Made by a program: the position numbers and the translations under genes. The notes below the pieces were generated by a model that made no database searches, was not told where the DNA came from, and saw only the letters and a program-made list of their open reading frames with translations. Shown piece by piece: positions 19,079 to 29,597 of a DNA stretch of 64,000 bases; within the stretch, counting starts at the first letter, position 1; each line of letters begins with the position of its first letter. The stretch covers positions 1,290,458 through 1,354,457 of the forward strand of contig QEOQ01000640.1 of NCBI GenBank assembly GCA_010279815.1, in the 5' to 3' direction. This DNA comes from Brachionus plicatilis (Eukaryota > Rotifera > Eurotatoria > Ploima > Brachionidae).

Positions 19079-20918
19079 CTAAATTAATTGTAATGTTTCA
19101 CTGTCTAACTTAACAGTTTTGCATATATTCGAATGCCAATAGCCATGAATGTCATCAAAAACCTTTTTTTCAATGCCTATAAATCTTTCCATGTGAAGTT
19201 TAATACACATATCGCAAAACATAGGAAATCGCGATGGCTTAAAATCAAAAGTAACATATTGTTTCCATTCAAAATAAGAATTGTATGCAGTTGAATTTTT
19301 GTCCAAATAAATTAGATAATCAGCTAAATGCTTAGGGCTAGCAAAATTGCTTACATCAATGTAACCAGATTTTGGTATCTGAAAAGAAAATATTTTTTCA
19401 AAAATTTGTTTTAATTTACAGGGTGACTTTGATTTTATGTCCTTATTTTAATGTTAAGATATCTCTAAATTTTTAATTTCTATTTTATGAAATTTTGAAT
19501 TTATTAAGTGAAAAAACGAAAATTTTGGTTACATAATTTATTTTTTATGGATGCATTTTTTTCATTTTTTGAAGTAACAAAAAATTCATTTAAAAAAGGG
19601 TCAGTTATGATATAATAATTTTTTTTTGTTTAAAATATGCATAGAAAGTTCAGTTTAATTGCATTAATTTAACCATTAAATTAAACTGAATTAATCTGAA
19701 TATTAGTTGCAAAGAAGATTCGTTGACGTTAGCTAATTTTTAAGAAATTATTAAAATAAATTTTTTAGTTTAAATACACATTTAATTTTGAAAATAAATT
19801 GACATTTAATTAATCTCACTTTTGTTAGATCTCAATTTTAAATTCTACTTTTTATTATCTGGTTCATAAAAAAGAAGTCACACTGTATTTTAATAAAAAA
19901 ATCTTCTTACATAATAATCGTAGGGGCCTCCTCCAAAAACAACTGGAATTATATCATATTTTAGAATAACATAAAACTTCTCAGTTATGTAACCCTTGCA
20001 CACCGAATTCTCGAATGCAAAGTAGAATTTATACTCAGTTGCTAAAATGTTTTTGCAATCACCAAGTGTCGCATTTTTGAATTGATTCGGACACGGTTTT
20101 CCACATTTTCCAAACACATTCACAGACACATATTTTTGTAGCTCCCTAATCAATTTTAATCTTTTACTTGTTCCACCACAATTGCTTATAACTGCTGCAG
20201 CAAAATCAGTTTTTCCAGCAAGAAAATCTTTTTTTAAATTAAATTTTTCATTTCTTCTCCACTGCATAAGGCTACTCGTGGTATAAAAAAAAGGAAAGTC
20301 TGAATCAACTCTGTATGTTGCCGTTAGATTAAATATTCCATTAAACTTTTTTAGATTGGGGGAATGCACTGGTGATTCAAAGAGGGTGAATATCCATCGC
20401 TGATTTTGATTTCTATCCAAAGGAATACTACTGATTCTATCTCTCATGTGAACAATGACCAAATCTGCCTTATTTATAATTGCTTTATCATTGGTTAATT
20501 CACATTTAGTCACTGGACACTTTCCATTTATGAATGCCTTTTCTTTTCCAAGTTCAACTCCAAAATCCTTGGATCCAAAAAAAGGGGTCCATAATAAAAT
20601 TGTTTTTATAGTTTCAGTATTTTGTAGACATTCAAAATTTATTGACTTATTTTCTAATAAAGATACTGACTTTGGATATTGAGATCCATTTATTGAAACT
20701 GTGTAACTGTTATCGTTTGTTAAAAAAATACTGCAGTTTGGCAACGATTCATTATTTATTTTATTGATTACAAAATTTTCTTTCAAATAGGATGGTTTAG
20801 AATATTTTGAATCGAAATCGATAGTGAAATATGGAGATAAAATGAGCAATGCGACTAAAATTTTAATAAAAAGCCGATTTGTTATCATAAAAGTGTTCTT
20901 TTGGCCATCATCTTTCAT
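19079..20918 (-). CDS. Alpha-1,3-fucosyltransferase (GT10), copy 1
   Basis: A Golgi type II membrane enzyme that would transfer fucose from GDP-fucose to N-acetylglucosamine-containing glycans. Two exons: 19911-20918 and 19079-19378, 435 residues. The intron (532 bp) has donor GTAAGA directly after YDYY and acceptor TTTTCTTTTCAG; both sit in phase 0. The N-terminus has one hydrophobic anchor (about residues 15-35, RLFIKILVALLILSPYF). GT10 marks are FNLTATYRVDSDFPFFY, VISNCGGTSKRLKLIRELQK, VFGKCGKPCPN and the donor-binding block YKFYFAFENSVCKGYITEKF followed by IIPVVFGG. Exon 2 gives IPKSGYIDVSNFASPKHLAD, YLIYLDKN and YFEWKQY, the usual C-terminal part. The catalytic half and intron ends are nearly identical to the copy at 29598-32868, but the first about 55 residues are different. 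Confidence 0.93.
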
Positions 20919-21827
20919 TTTTACTAATGATTAACTATAAATTTCTTCTGGCAGCAAATAATTTTTATCAGCGAATTATTTTAAATATTTTTAAAGGCTC
21001 GATAAACAATAATTTTTTTTGAAAAATAGATTTTGGAATTTTAAAAATATATTTAAAACTTTTAAAAAATTTGAGCATTGAAATGAAAATAAAAAAAATA
21101 GATCGTAATTTATTTGTCATTGTCTCTTTTTGAATCATAATTTTTTTTGACAAAAATTTAGTTGCCAGTAAAAAAAAATAAAACAATTTTAAATTTTATT
21201 TTAGAAAAATTCTTTTATTTTCCATGTAATTGTGAAGATATTTCTTTGACAAATGAATGAGACACAAAATTATACAAAAGAACCAAAAAGAATTTTTTAA
21301 TAAATTCTTAAGGCTAATAATATACGTAAAAAAATGTAAATTTATTTTATTTGTGTTTTTGTATAATTAGCAAATGGCGTAGTCATAAAAAGTAAAGAAT
21401 GTTATACTTTACTTTACTTATAGATAATTAATTCATTTAATTGAAGACTATCAAATTATAAATGGAATTAGATTTTGATTTTTCAAATTTTTATTGTTAA
21501 CATACTATAAATTCAATTTCTTTTTTTCCATGTTAAAAAGATAGGGAAAAAAAATTTACGAATCGCTATGATAAAGGATTTGTATACGAGGTTTGCACTC
21601 TTCCTCCATTTTTTTAAAAATTTAAAATAAAAAATAAACTTTACAAATTGTCATGAATTTGAAAAATTAAAGCTTTTATTAGACGGTTAATCAATAACAT
21701 TTAAAATTGATAAATTATAAAAACATAACGGTTAATAAAGAAAATTGTGAGGAAAATATTAAAAATTAGAAAAGAAATTAATTTTAAGTTAAAAAATGAG
21801 TTCAGATTGGAAAATTTTGTCACTAAT
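20919..21827. other. Upstream region of fucosyltransferase copy 1
   Basis: AT-rich, with no gene seen. Upstream sequence does not resemble that of copy 2. Confidence 0.45.
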
Positions 21828-22145
21828 TTAACACATGAAAGTCCGGCAAAAAAGATATTAAAAAAATTATTATTCAAATTATAAAACGTAGTGCTGTTTT
21901 GGCCACTCTTGCAATTAAAACCTTTAAATTAGTGATTAGATAATTTTAAATTTTTTCATTAAATTGAAAAAAAAACTTGAAATTTTTTTCTCATTTTTAA
22001 TCTTTAAGATTTGGCTTAAAAGATTTAGAAAAAAAATTAAGTCCATTTGACTATTTTTGTCCAAACAATCAATAAAATGATTGTCGGGTCAAATTGACAC
22101 GATCAAGTTTTAACGGTGTAAAAAAATGGAACTTTCTAGTGATAA
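21828..22145. mobile_element. piggyBac-like MITE (about 310 bp)
   Basis: The left end is TTAA then CACATGAAAGTCCGGC (21828-21847). The right end, read inward on the minus strand, is TTATCACTAGAAAGTTCC (22128-22145). Both fit the TTAA + C.CTAGAAAG form of piggyBac ends with substitutions; the right TTAA has become TTAT. No coding capacity. It is related in its ends to the elements in RTF1 intron 1. Confidence 0.5.
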
Positions 22146-22419
22146 AAAATTTTAAAATGAGTAGAAAAATACAGTATATATAGAAAATTAAGAACATTAA
22201 AATTTGTTTTATGCAAGGTTTGTTTCTTGAAAGCCGCGCAGCTAAATAAAAAAATAAAAAGATATTTTTTTTTAGAAATTAATTTAAAAAAATTTTTTTT
22301 ATCGGAAAAGTACAAAAACTAGGATAGAAAAAAAAAATCGAGGTAAAAAAACCGCAAAAAAAAAGGATTGAAATTTTTTAACAAAAAAAAATGTCTACAA
22401 AATTTAGAACATTTATTTT
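22146..22419. other. A-rich low-complexity DNA
   Basis: Runs of A and T next to the Tc1 pseudogene 3' end; nothing else seen. Confidence 0.4.
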
Positions 22420-23995
22420 TTAACATTTAAAATGCCCACCCTTAGCTTTAATACACTCAGCGACACGTTTTGGCATAGATTCAATCATGTCTTTTACTAC
22501 TTCACTAGGAACTTTCAACCATTCATCAAAAAGAACGCTTTTTAAATGCTCTCCTGATGTAATATTTGTATTGACCATTTTGTGGTTAATAAATAGCCAT
22601 AAATTATCTATTGGATTGAGATCAGGTGATCTTGGGCACCAGGAGAGAACTGTTATTTGTTTTTTTGAAACCAATCTCGAACGGAATGTGCACTGGCGCC
22701 GTCCTGCTGAAAAATTCAGTCTTGACTCTGATCAAAAAATATCTCGGCTGATGGAAATAAGTGATTTTCTTGAGTGTCCATGTACACAAATTGATTAATT
22801 CTGCTTGTATAAATGGAGCAGCATCCAGTACCTTTATAATTAATACATCCCCAAGTAACAACCGAACCTCCACCATTTTGTAACTTTGGTAAACAAAACT
22901 TGGGGTGATACTTTTCGTTTGCAAAACGTTTTACAAACACTCTAGATTTTCTGTTTAATACTTCGATATTAGACTCGTCACTAAAAACAACTTTTGACCA
23001 GTCATTAACAGTCCATCTTTGTCGTTCTTTGCACCATTTGAGCATTTTCGATCGATCTAATACAGTCAAAAGAGGTTTTTTTTTGCAGTATACGGCTGTA
23101 TTTTTTGGGAACTGGACATAATCTCGAAAAAAAAAATTCTTAAAAGTGCTAATTCTCGAAAAAAAAATCTCGAAGCAATGATTTGCCTAATTATCTCAAA
23201 AAATAAAATTCTCGAAAAAAAATTCGAATCAAATTAAGACAATTTTTCTCCCAATTAACTTTTACTAAAAAAAAACAATTATTTTCCACTGAAAAAATTA
23301 GACACTTAAATAAAAAGCTTTGAACTTCTTGATGTATTTTTGTTAATAATAAAATGTATGAAAAGATTGGTTGAATCATATGATTTGGAAAGAATAGAAT
23401 TTTTTATTGACGGCATGTGTGAAGCATTGAATTTATAATTATTTATTTTTTTTAATCAATTAGAAGACTAATATTTTTTTATTTTATTATTTTATTAAAA
23501 ATAAAAACTTTCTCGAAGATTTTAGTACATTCGAGATTAATTAATGATCACTTTTCGAGATTTATCTGTTGAGATATTTTTCTTTTGAGATTATATATTT
23601 TCAAAATCTTTTCGAGATTTACCTTTCGAGAATATTTATCTTTCGAGATTTTGTCACACCTCCTATTTTTTTGTTTAATAGAACTTTTCTTGCAGTGTCT
23701 TTACTAATGGAAATTTAGAACTAAAATCATAGACTGGCTCTCTATAGCTTGTTGTAGGATTGATTCTGACCTTTCTAAAAATGTGCGATTCATCTCAACA
23801 GGTAAGCTTTCGGGGTCTACCAGACCTTGGTAATTCTTTGACCACGGATGTCTTCTCATAATTGCACGATGTTGTAATAACACATTTTCTCAAAACTCCT
23901 ACTAAATCAGCTTTTCATAGTTGAGATTTGGTCTTATCCTACAATAGACCAATTATTTGCCACCTTTGAGCCCCAAGTACTTTTTTTTTTCCCAT
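22420..23995 (-). pseudogene. Tc1/mariner transposase pseudogene, split by a MITE
   Basis: The minus strand carries, in order, a damaged helix-turn-helix start (from ATG at 23993-23995: MGKKKVLGAQRWQIIGLL, stop), a GRPRKLT-type linker and ISKDTARKVLLNKK. Then come a 557 bp MITE with its target duplication, and QPYTAKKKPLLTVLDRSKML with the DDE catalytic domain. Catalytic residues visible are D in VVFSDESN, D in FQQDGASAH and, unusually, D in SPDLNPIDNLW where Tc1 normally has E. Spacing between the last two is 31 residues, not 34. A frameshift near 22700 separates the first D block from the second. It ends GGHFKC and a stop at 22420. Clear terminal repeats were not found. Confidence 0.85.
23107..23663. 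mobile_element. MITE, 557 bp, with 8-bp TATTTTTT target duplication
   Basis: It is flanked by TATTTTTT at 23099-23106 and 23664-23671. The ends are imperfect inverted repeats: GG, then GACATAATCTCGAAA on the left and GACAAAATCTCGAAA on the right (reverse complement). TCTCGAA occurs several times near the left end and TTCGAGA several times near the right end, a symmetric arrangement of subterminal repeats. Removing the element and one target copy joins LLNKK to IQPYTAKKKP in the surrounding transposase frame, which confirms the borders. It has no coding capacity. Confidence 0.85.
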
Positions 23996-24640
23996 TTTTA
24001 TGGAAAAAACGCCAAAATGGTACAACTTGATTTACCAAAAATGATAAATCAAGCGTAAAAAGTTCAAGCAAACAGTATGAAAAGACATTCCAAGCATTGT
24101 GTGAAAAAAAAATGGCCAGGGATTGTCAAGGTGTGGTAAAATTTTAGGATAAAATTTTTCAGAAAAAGAAGAAAAAAATAAAGATAAAAATTCAAAACCT
24201 TTAAATTCTAAAAAAATTGACAGATAAGATGAAAAAAAATTTATTTTTGTTGTCTTTATTTTGAAAAAAAAACACATATTTGGGCTCATTTTTATTCTTT
24301 AAATGCAAAAAATTTTTTGAGATATTATTAGCTGTACATTTTGATCTCTTGTTTAATATTTGGCAAAAAATTATGAAAAATTATGATTTAGAAATTAAAA
24401 TTTAGTTTGATTTAATCACTTAAAATATAAGAAAAACACCTTCTTTTATGGAATTTTTTTTTAATGCAATAAGACTAAATAGTGATTTTTACTAGTGAAA
24501 TTAAATAATTATGGAAAAATCTCAAGATCAAGATGTTGATGGGTGTGCTTAAAATGTACTATTATAAACTGGTTAAGATAAAGTCAATCAAATCATTAAG
24601 AACATTCATTAAATAAATTGAAATTGAAATTGAAATTTTG
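23996..24640. other. AT-rich intergenic DNA
   Basis: No gene seen. A short GAAATT tandem (24620-24640) precedes the LINE that follows. Confidence 0.45.
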
Positions 24641-27600
24641 GTTTCTAAATTTTGATAACTTAAATTTACAAAAAAGTAAAAGATGACAAGGCTGACAGCA
24701 AGACAGGAGGCTCAGGCGGCTACGATGATCGCGCAAGCAATTAAGAAAGTCAAATTGGAGGGATTACCAAAATGGACCAGGTCCTCGATAGAATAAAGTC
24801 TCATGGGGAAGAGAATGACCTTCTCATAGTGGAGTTTGATCAAATAAAAGAAAAAATGACAAAACTGTAAGGCAAAGCGGAGACAACATCGGTTGTAATT
24901 GTTCAAGACTCAGACAATTTCTGTAAGGAGGTGGTCTATATTAAGAATGTGCGGAACGATATATCCAATATTGTGATAGTGGAGCAATACAGGAGTAAGA
25001 GGAAAGGAAAAAAATCATTATATTTTAATAGACTCCAGTAGGAGACGCGGTGAGATAAATAAAAAACGGAATTGAAGAAGTCGTGGTGAGAGAGGAGATG
25101 ATCAAGATACTTACTGCTATTGGATTGGAAGAAGCCGACAAGATTCAAGGAGAATGAACCTATTTTGATTGCATTTGAGAAGCTGAAAGTGAAGACGAAA
25201 ATTCTGAAGAAGGCAAGAGAGCTTAGAAATATGGTGAGGCGGCCAACGAATAGCCGGTTTGCAAGTCATCGAGAGGCTAGGAAGAGTGCGTTTTGAAGTC
25301 GAAGCTTTAGAAGGTTTGACTGATCAGTCCTTGTTAAATACAGGTATGTTTATCTCTGAAACTTGGTTCAATGAACTCAGTGTAAATAACATTAAGGGCT
25401 CCGGATTTTTCCGAAAAGATCGTAGTGGAAAGAGAGGAGGTGGAGTTTGCGTATATGCTGGTGGTTCGAGTTCCTTCAACTTCATGGAAATCGACAACGA
25501 ACAACTTAATTCAAATAAAATTGAGCCAAAAGTGAAGCTGAATCGTGGAAGGAGAAACTTCTGTTGGGGTGTATGTATAGAGCAAAAAATAATCAGAAAC
25601 AGTATGGGGGTAACATGAAGTGAAGATACGCACAGGGTAAGAGAAAGATGGATCATCAAATCGTTAGAAATGGCAAATAATTTAGTAAAACGGGGGTTAT
25701 ACAGAATATCACAAAAAATTAGAATCAAACTGTATAATAAAAAATAAATAATTTTTTACAATTAAAATTATCGTTAAATTAAAATTTTTTTGTCTGAATT
25801 AGATATTTAATTAAAGCTCATTTTTTCTCCAATTATAACACTTTAGCTTGAAAACAAAAGTTAACTGAAATAATATGTAACTATCTTTTAAAGAAAATAA
25901 ATTTTGACACGAAAAGTATCAAGCTTTTTAATCAAAATAAAAATATCCAATGTTTTGATTGATTTTTTTAGCGAAAATGCTAAAAGACTTGATCATCTTT
26001 ATGTATTTGAGACCATGCTTGTCATAAATTGCGACAATTAGCTTATTACTTGATCCCATCAAGAAAGAGAGATTTCAAAGATAGACTACAAAAAATTTGC
26101 CAAAATTAGTGAAAAATGTGGCGAAAACGACCAAGTCAGCGACCATCAAAAATGGCAAATTATAGGTCTTTTGAAAGATCAGACAAAACTGGAAGAGAAA
26201 TAGCTGAGTTAGTTGGAGTTTCGCAAAAATGCGTAAATACAACCAAGCGGACTTTTCAAGCGAGATCTAGGGTGAACAACTTTGAAAACTGCGGTCCAAA
26301 ATTATATTACGTGTTGTATTGAATAGTTTTAGATATGACCGAAAAGACCCTCAACGAACTTTAGACAAATCGCAGCAGACTTTAATTTGAAATTCAAAGA
26401 ACATTAGATGCAAAGGAAGGTATTGAGTCTTATGCCGCCTTAAAAAAACCGCTTCTTACTGTCAGCGTTAGAACAAAACGGTACTAGTGATGTAAAGAAA
26501 GATGAGTTGGACAGACAAAGTTATTTTTAGCGACGAGTTGAACTTTGAAATCATAAAAGGGAAATCTAGAGTCTTTGTCAGACGATTCAAGAATAAAAAT
26601 ATCACCCTTAGTTTTGTGTCCCAAGAGTACAGGCGCAGGCTCAGTCGGTATATGGGATGGCTGTCTTACGAAGGATTGTGTTATTTCTCCCATATTTTCT
26701 GCTTTTCCTTTTATTTGTATTTTTCTGATATTTGAATAGATAAAAAATCAAAACAAATCTTGATTTTTAATTTCTTTGATGACCGACAAATCAAGAATAA
26801 AGACAATCCAATGAAAAAAAAAAGTTCGATTCTAGCTTTTTTGACTTACTGTATATGTGGGTTATTAATGGTTAATGATTTCAACTACACTGAACTGGAC
26901 TGTAGTGATAACTTAGCAAAAATATTTCCTTGGTGGCAAGAATAATGGTCATTTGAGTATGAGTTGGAAATACAAGTTAAAGGAGAAGGTGAAAGAGTTT
27001 GTGGACAAGTTAAGGTGGAGTAAATTCAACTACAAGAAGGGGTAATATGTAAGAAAGCATGAGCATCAATCTTCGGGACAAGAACATTCGCGATTGATAT
27101 AAAGAGTTCCTGAAATTATATAATGAAGCATGTGAAAGATTTATTCCGAAGATACAAGTCGATTCTAATCGAAGGGTCCGGACACCGTGGCTAACGAAAG
27201 ATCTCAAATCGTTGATGAAAAGAAAGAGCGTTCATGGCGGAGCTGGGGGAAAGGCCACAGAAGAGATACTGGGAATTTGAAGAGTACAAAGAAATAAGCA
27301 AGGGGTTTAAAAGAGTCATGAACACTACTATCTCATTTAATGAGTTAAGGCATGCAAGCAATTACTCTAAGAAACCAAAGGTACTAAACAGCTACATGAA
27401 GAGCAAGCAGAAAGTGAGTGAGAGAATTGGCTCTTTAATTAAGGAAGACGGGAGTACCACAACAGACAGGAGTGAGATAACGGAGATTTTGAATAAACAA
27501 TTCGAATCGGTCTTTTGGGTAGACGAAGGTAACTTTCAAGAATTTGAAATGAGAATGGAGTTCAAGTGTGATTAAAAGGATTGAAGAAAGATTGGATAGA

Positions 27601-29210
27601 AGAGATGTTCAAAAAAGGTTGGAGAAACTAAATTGCGACAAGTCACCAGGCGGAGACGGGGTGACACATGTTTAGTAGTAAAAGAGGGTAGTAAAAAGCT
27701 GCTCTCAATCGTTGTCAAAAACACTCGCTATCATTTTCAGCAAATCATAAAATGAGAGAAACGTACCGGATGAATGGAGGGAAGCGAACTCTTTCCGATT
27801 TTACAAGAAAGGTAGTAAATTCAAGGCGTCAAATAACCGACCATTTTCCTTGTCATCAGTATATTGTAAATTAATGGAAGGAATAGTTAGAGATTGGATA
27901 ACAGAACATGTAAACAAGTACAGTTTGATCGCTTGTAGACAGCATGGTTTTGTTCAACTTAAGGCTTGTGAAACTAACCTTTTGGAGTGTAAGCATAAGG
28001 TGTCGATGAGCGTGGATAATAATTAGTGGGTGGATGTACTATACACGGACTTATGATAAGGTTTCAGGAAGCTACTCATCAAATTAAGAGCGCATGGAAT
28101 ATGTAGTGAAATGTTTGACTGGATTATGGCATTCTTGAGCTATAGAAGTTAAAAGGTGGCTATGAGCGCGTCGGAGTGAAGGTGGAGAAATATAACGAGT
28201 GGTGTGCCTCAAGGATCAGTATTAGGTCCCTTACTTTTCGTGAAATATATAAATAATTTGCCAGACAATATAGATAATAAAATGGAGATGAACGCTGATG
28301 ATAGTTAGGTGATTTTAGAGGGGAATGAAATGTCACAATCAGAATTAAAAGCAGATATAAATGAAATAGATAATTAGTACAAGAAGTGGGCAATGTCCTA
28401 ACAACAGTGATAAATGCAAAATCATGCATTACGGGAAGAAAAACCCAAAAAACAAATATTAGATTCAACATGGAAAAGAAAAAGAATGGTTGCAACAATC
28501 AGAGGTTGAGAAAGTTCTCGGTATTGTGGTTTCAAGTGATGAAAAGCATATATAACAAGTAGAAGCGATGGTAGCTAAAGTTAACACAGTTCTTTAAATA
28601 GAATGAGGAAAACGTTCAAATTTTTTAATAAAGAGTTATTTAAAAAGCTGTACCCAGTTGTTATGGAATTCTATGACTCGATGTGAAATTAAAAAGGTTG
28701 AGTGAATCCAGAAAATGGATGGAAAAAGATGGAAAAAGAATTAAGAGGATAAGAGTACGAAGATAGACATAGGGAGCTTGGGTAAACAGACCTGGAAACA
28801 AGAAGGAAAAGAGGAGATTTATTACTAATATATAAAATAAGGAAAGGGTTTGAGAAGGTAGATTTGGATATCAGAGAGAATGAGGGAGTAAGTGAGGGTA
28901 CAATCAGGAGACACAATAGCCAAATAACAAGGGAAAAGCAAGGAGGGACCATGAGGGATAAGTTTTTACTTAACGGAACAGCTACAACCTGGAACCTTTT
29001 ACAATAGCATTAAGCAGGGACTGATACGGGCAATTAGTTTAAGGTCAAAATTGAAAGACACATGAAGTCAGAGACCTGGAGAAGATCTGTTTACAGAATC
29101 TGATACTGAGGAACTTAAACTTAATGCAACCAAGGTTGCAAGCTGATAAAGTACAGCTTTATGAACTGCACTCACACTTATGTGTTCCAGCTAACACTAC
29201 TACTATTACT
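24641..29210 (+). mobile_element. Degenerate near-full-length LINE (ORF1 and ORF2)
   Basis: ORF1 remnant 24684-25255: starts MTRLTARQEAQAATMIAQAI, with a coiled-coil-like stretch and an RRM-like end (EPILIAFEKLKVKTKILKKA, RELRN). ORF2 follows with the endonuclease (FISETWFNELSVNNIKGSGF, FRKDRSGKRGGGVCVY; then VNDFNYTELD after 26860) and linker. The reverse transcriptase is also present (NRPFSLSSVYCKLMEGIVRD; ITSGVPQGSVLGPLLFVKYI; NADDS). Frameshifts and stops are frequent, so it is dead. It ends in an ACTACTACTATTACT tail (about 29194-29210), as in the LINEs at 3233 and 46263. A 1.15 kb Tc1 element (25702-26851) interrupts the endonuclease. Confidence 0.85.
25702..26851 (+). mobile_element. 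Tc1-like element nested in the LINE
   Basis: Terminal inverted repeats are similar: the left reads ACAGAATATCACAAAAAATT and on, from 25701; the right, on the minus strand from 26853, reads TACAGTAAGTCAAAAAAGCT. Both continue AGAATC.AAC. TA dinucleotides flank it (25700-25701 and 26852-26853), as Tc1 elements require. Inside, 26116-26322 encodes a damaged helix-turn-helix (SDKTGREIAELVGVSQKCVN) and 26502-26700 the first catalytic-D block (VIFSDELNFEIIKGKSRVFV, RRFKNKN). The rest of the transposase is missing. LINE endonuclease sequence continues on both sides. Confidence 0.75.
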
Positions 29211-29597
29211 GCTAAATCTTTTTTGTTTGAGTATCTAAAAGTTGAAAAATTTTAATTTTATTTTTGTTTAAAAATTAAGAAATTAAAAATTTGAGAACTT
29301 TCTGAGAAGTTGAATTGTTTAACTCTTTTTTCAAAGCCAGGATTATTATCAAGAAAACGGCTTAGTCAGTATTTGAGTGTATTTAATACTAAATTAATGA
29401 TTAAGCTTTTATTATTTAATTGGATAAAATAAAATATATTGTCAATTTTTTTATTATATCTTTAAAAAATTTAAATTAAATTTATTTATAAACAAGTGAT
29501 TTTTGATTTTGGTAAATAAATTAATTTTTCGCTTAATTTAGGAAATAAACAGAGCGGCTTTTTTTTTTTATTTTCTATATTCTTCACCTATTTAAAA
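29211..29597. other. AT-rich intergenic DNA
   Basis: Nothing recognised. Homology with the region downstream of fucosyltransferase copy 1 fades a few bases beyond the stop codon. Confidence 0.45.

Noticed and set aside
24032..25148. Several Phe/Ser-rich minus-strand frames
   Set aside because: Low-complexity translations of AT-rich DNA and antisense of the LINE ORF1 remnant.
28160..28952. Minus-strand frames opposite the degenerate LINE, one resembling a hydrophobic protein
   Set aside because: They are antisense to recognisable LINE sequence (SGVPQGSVLGP block) and arise from its A-rich coding strand.
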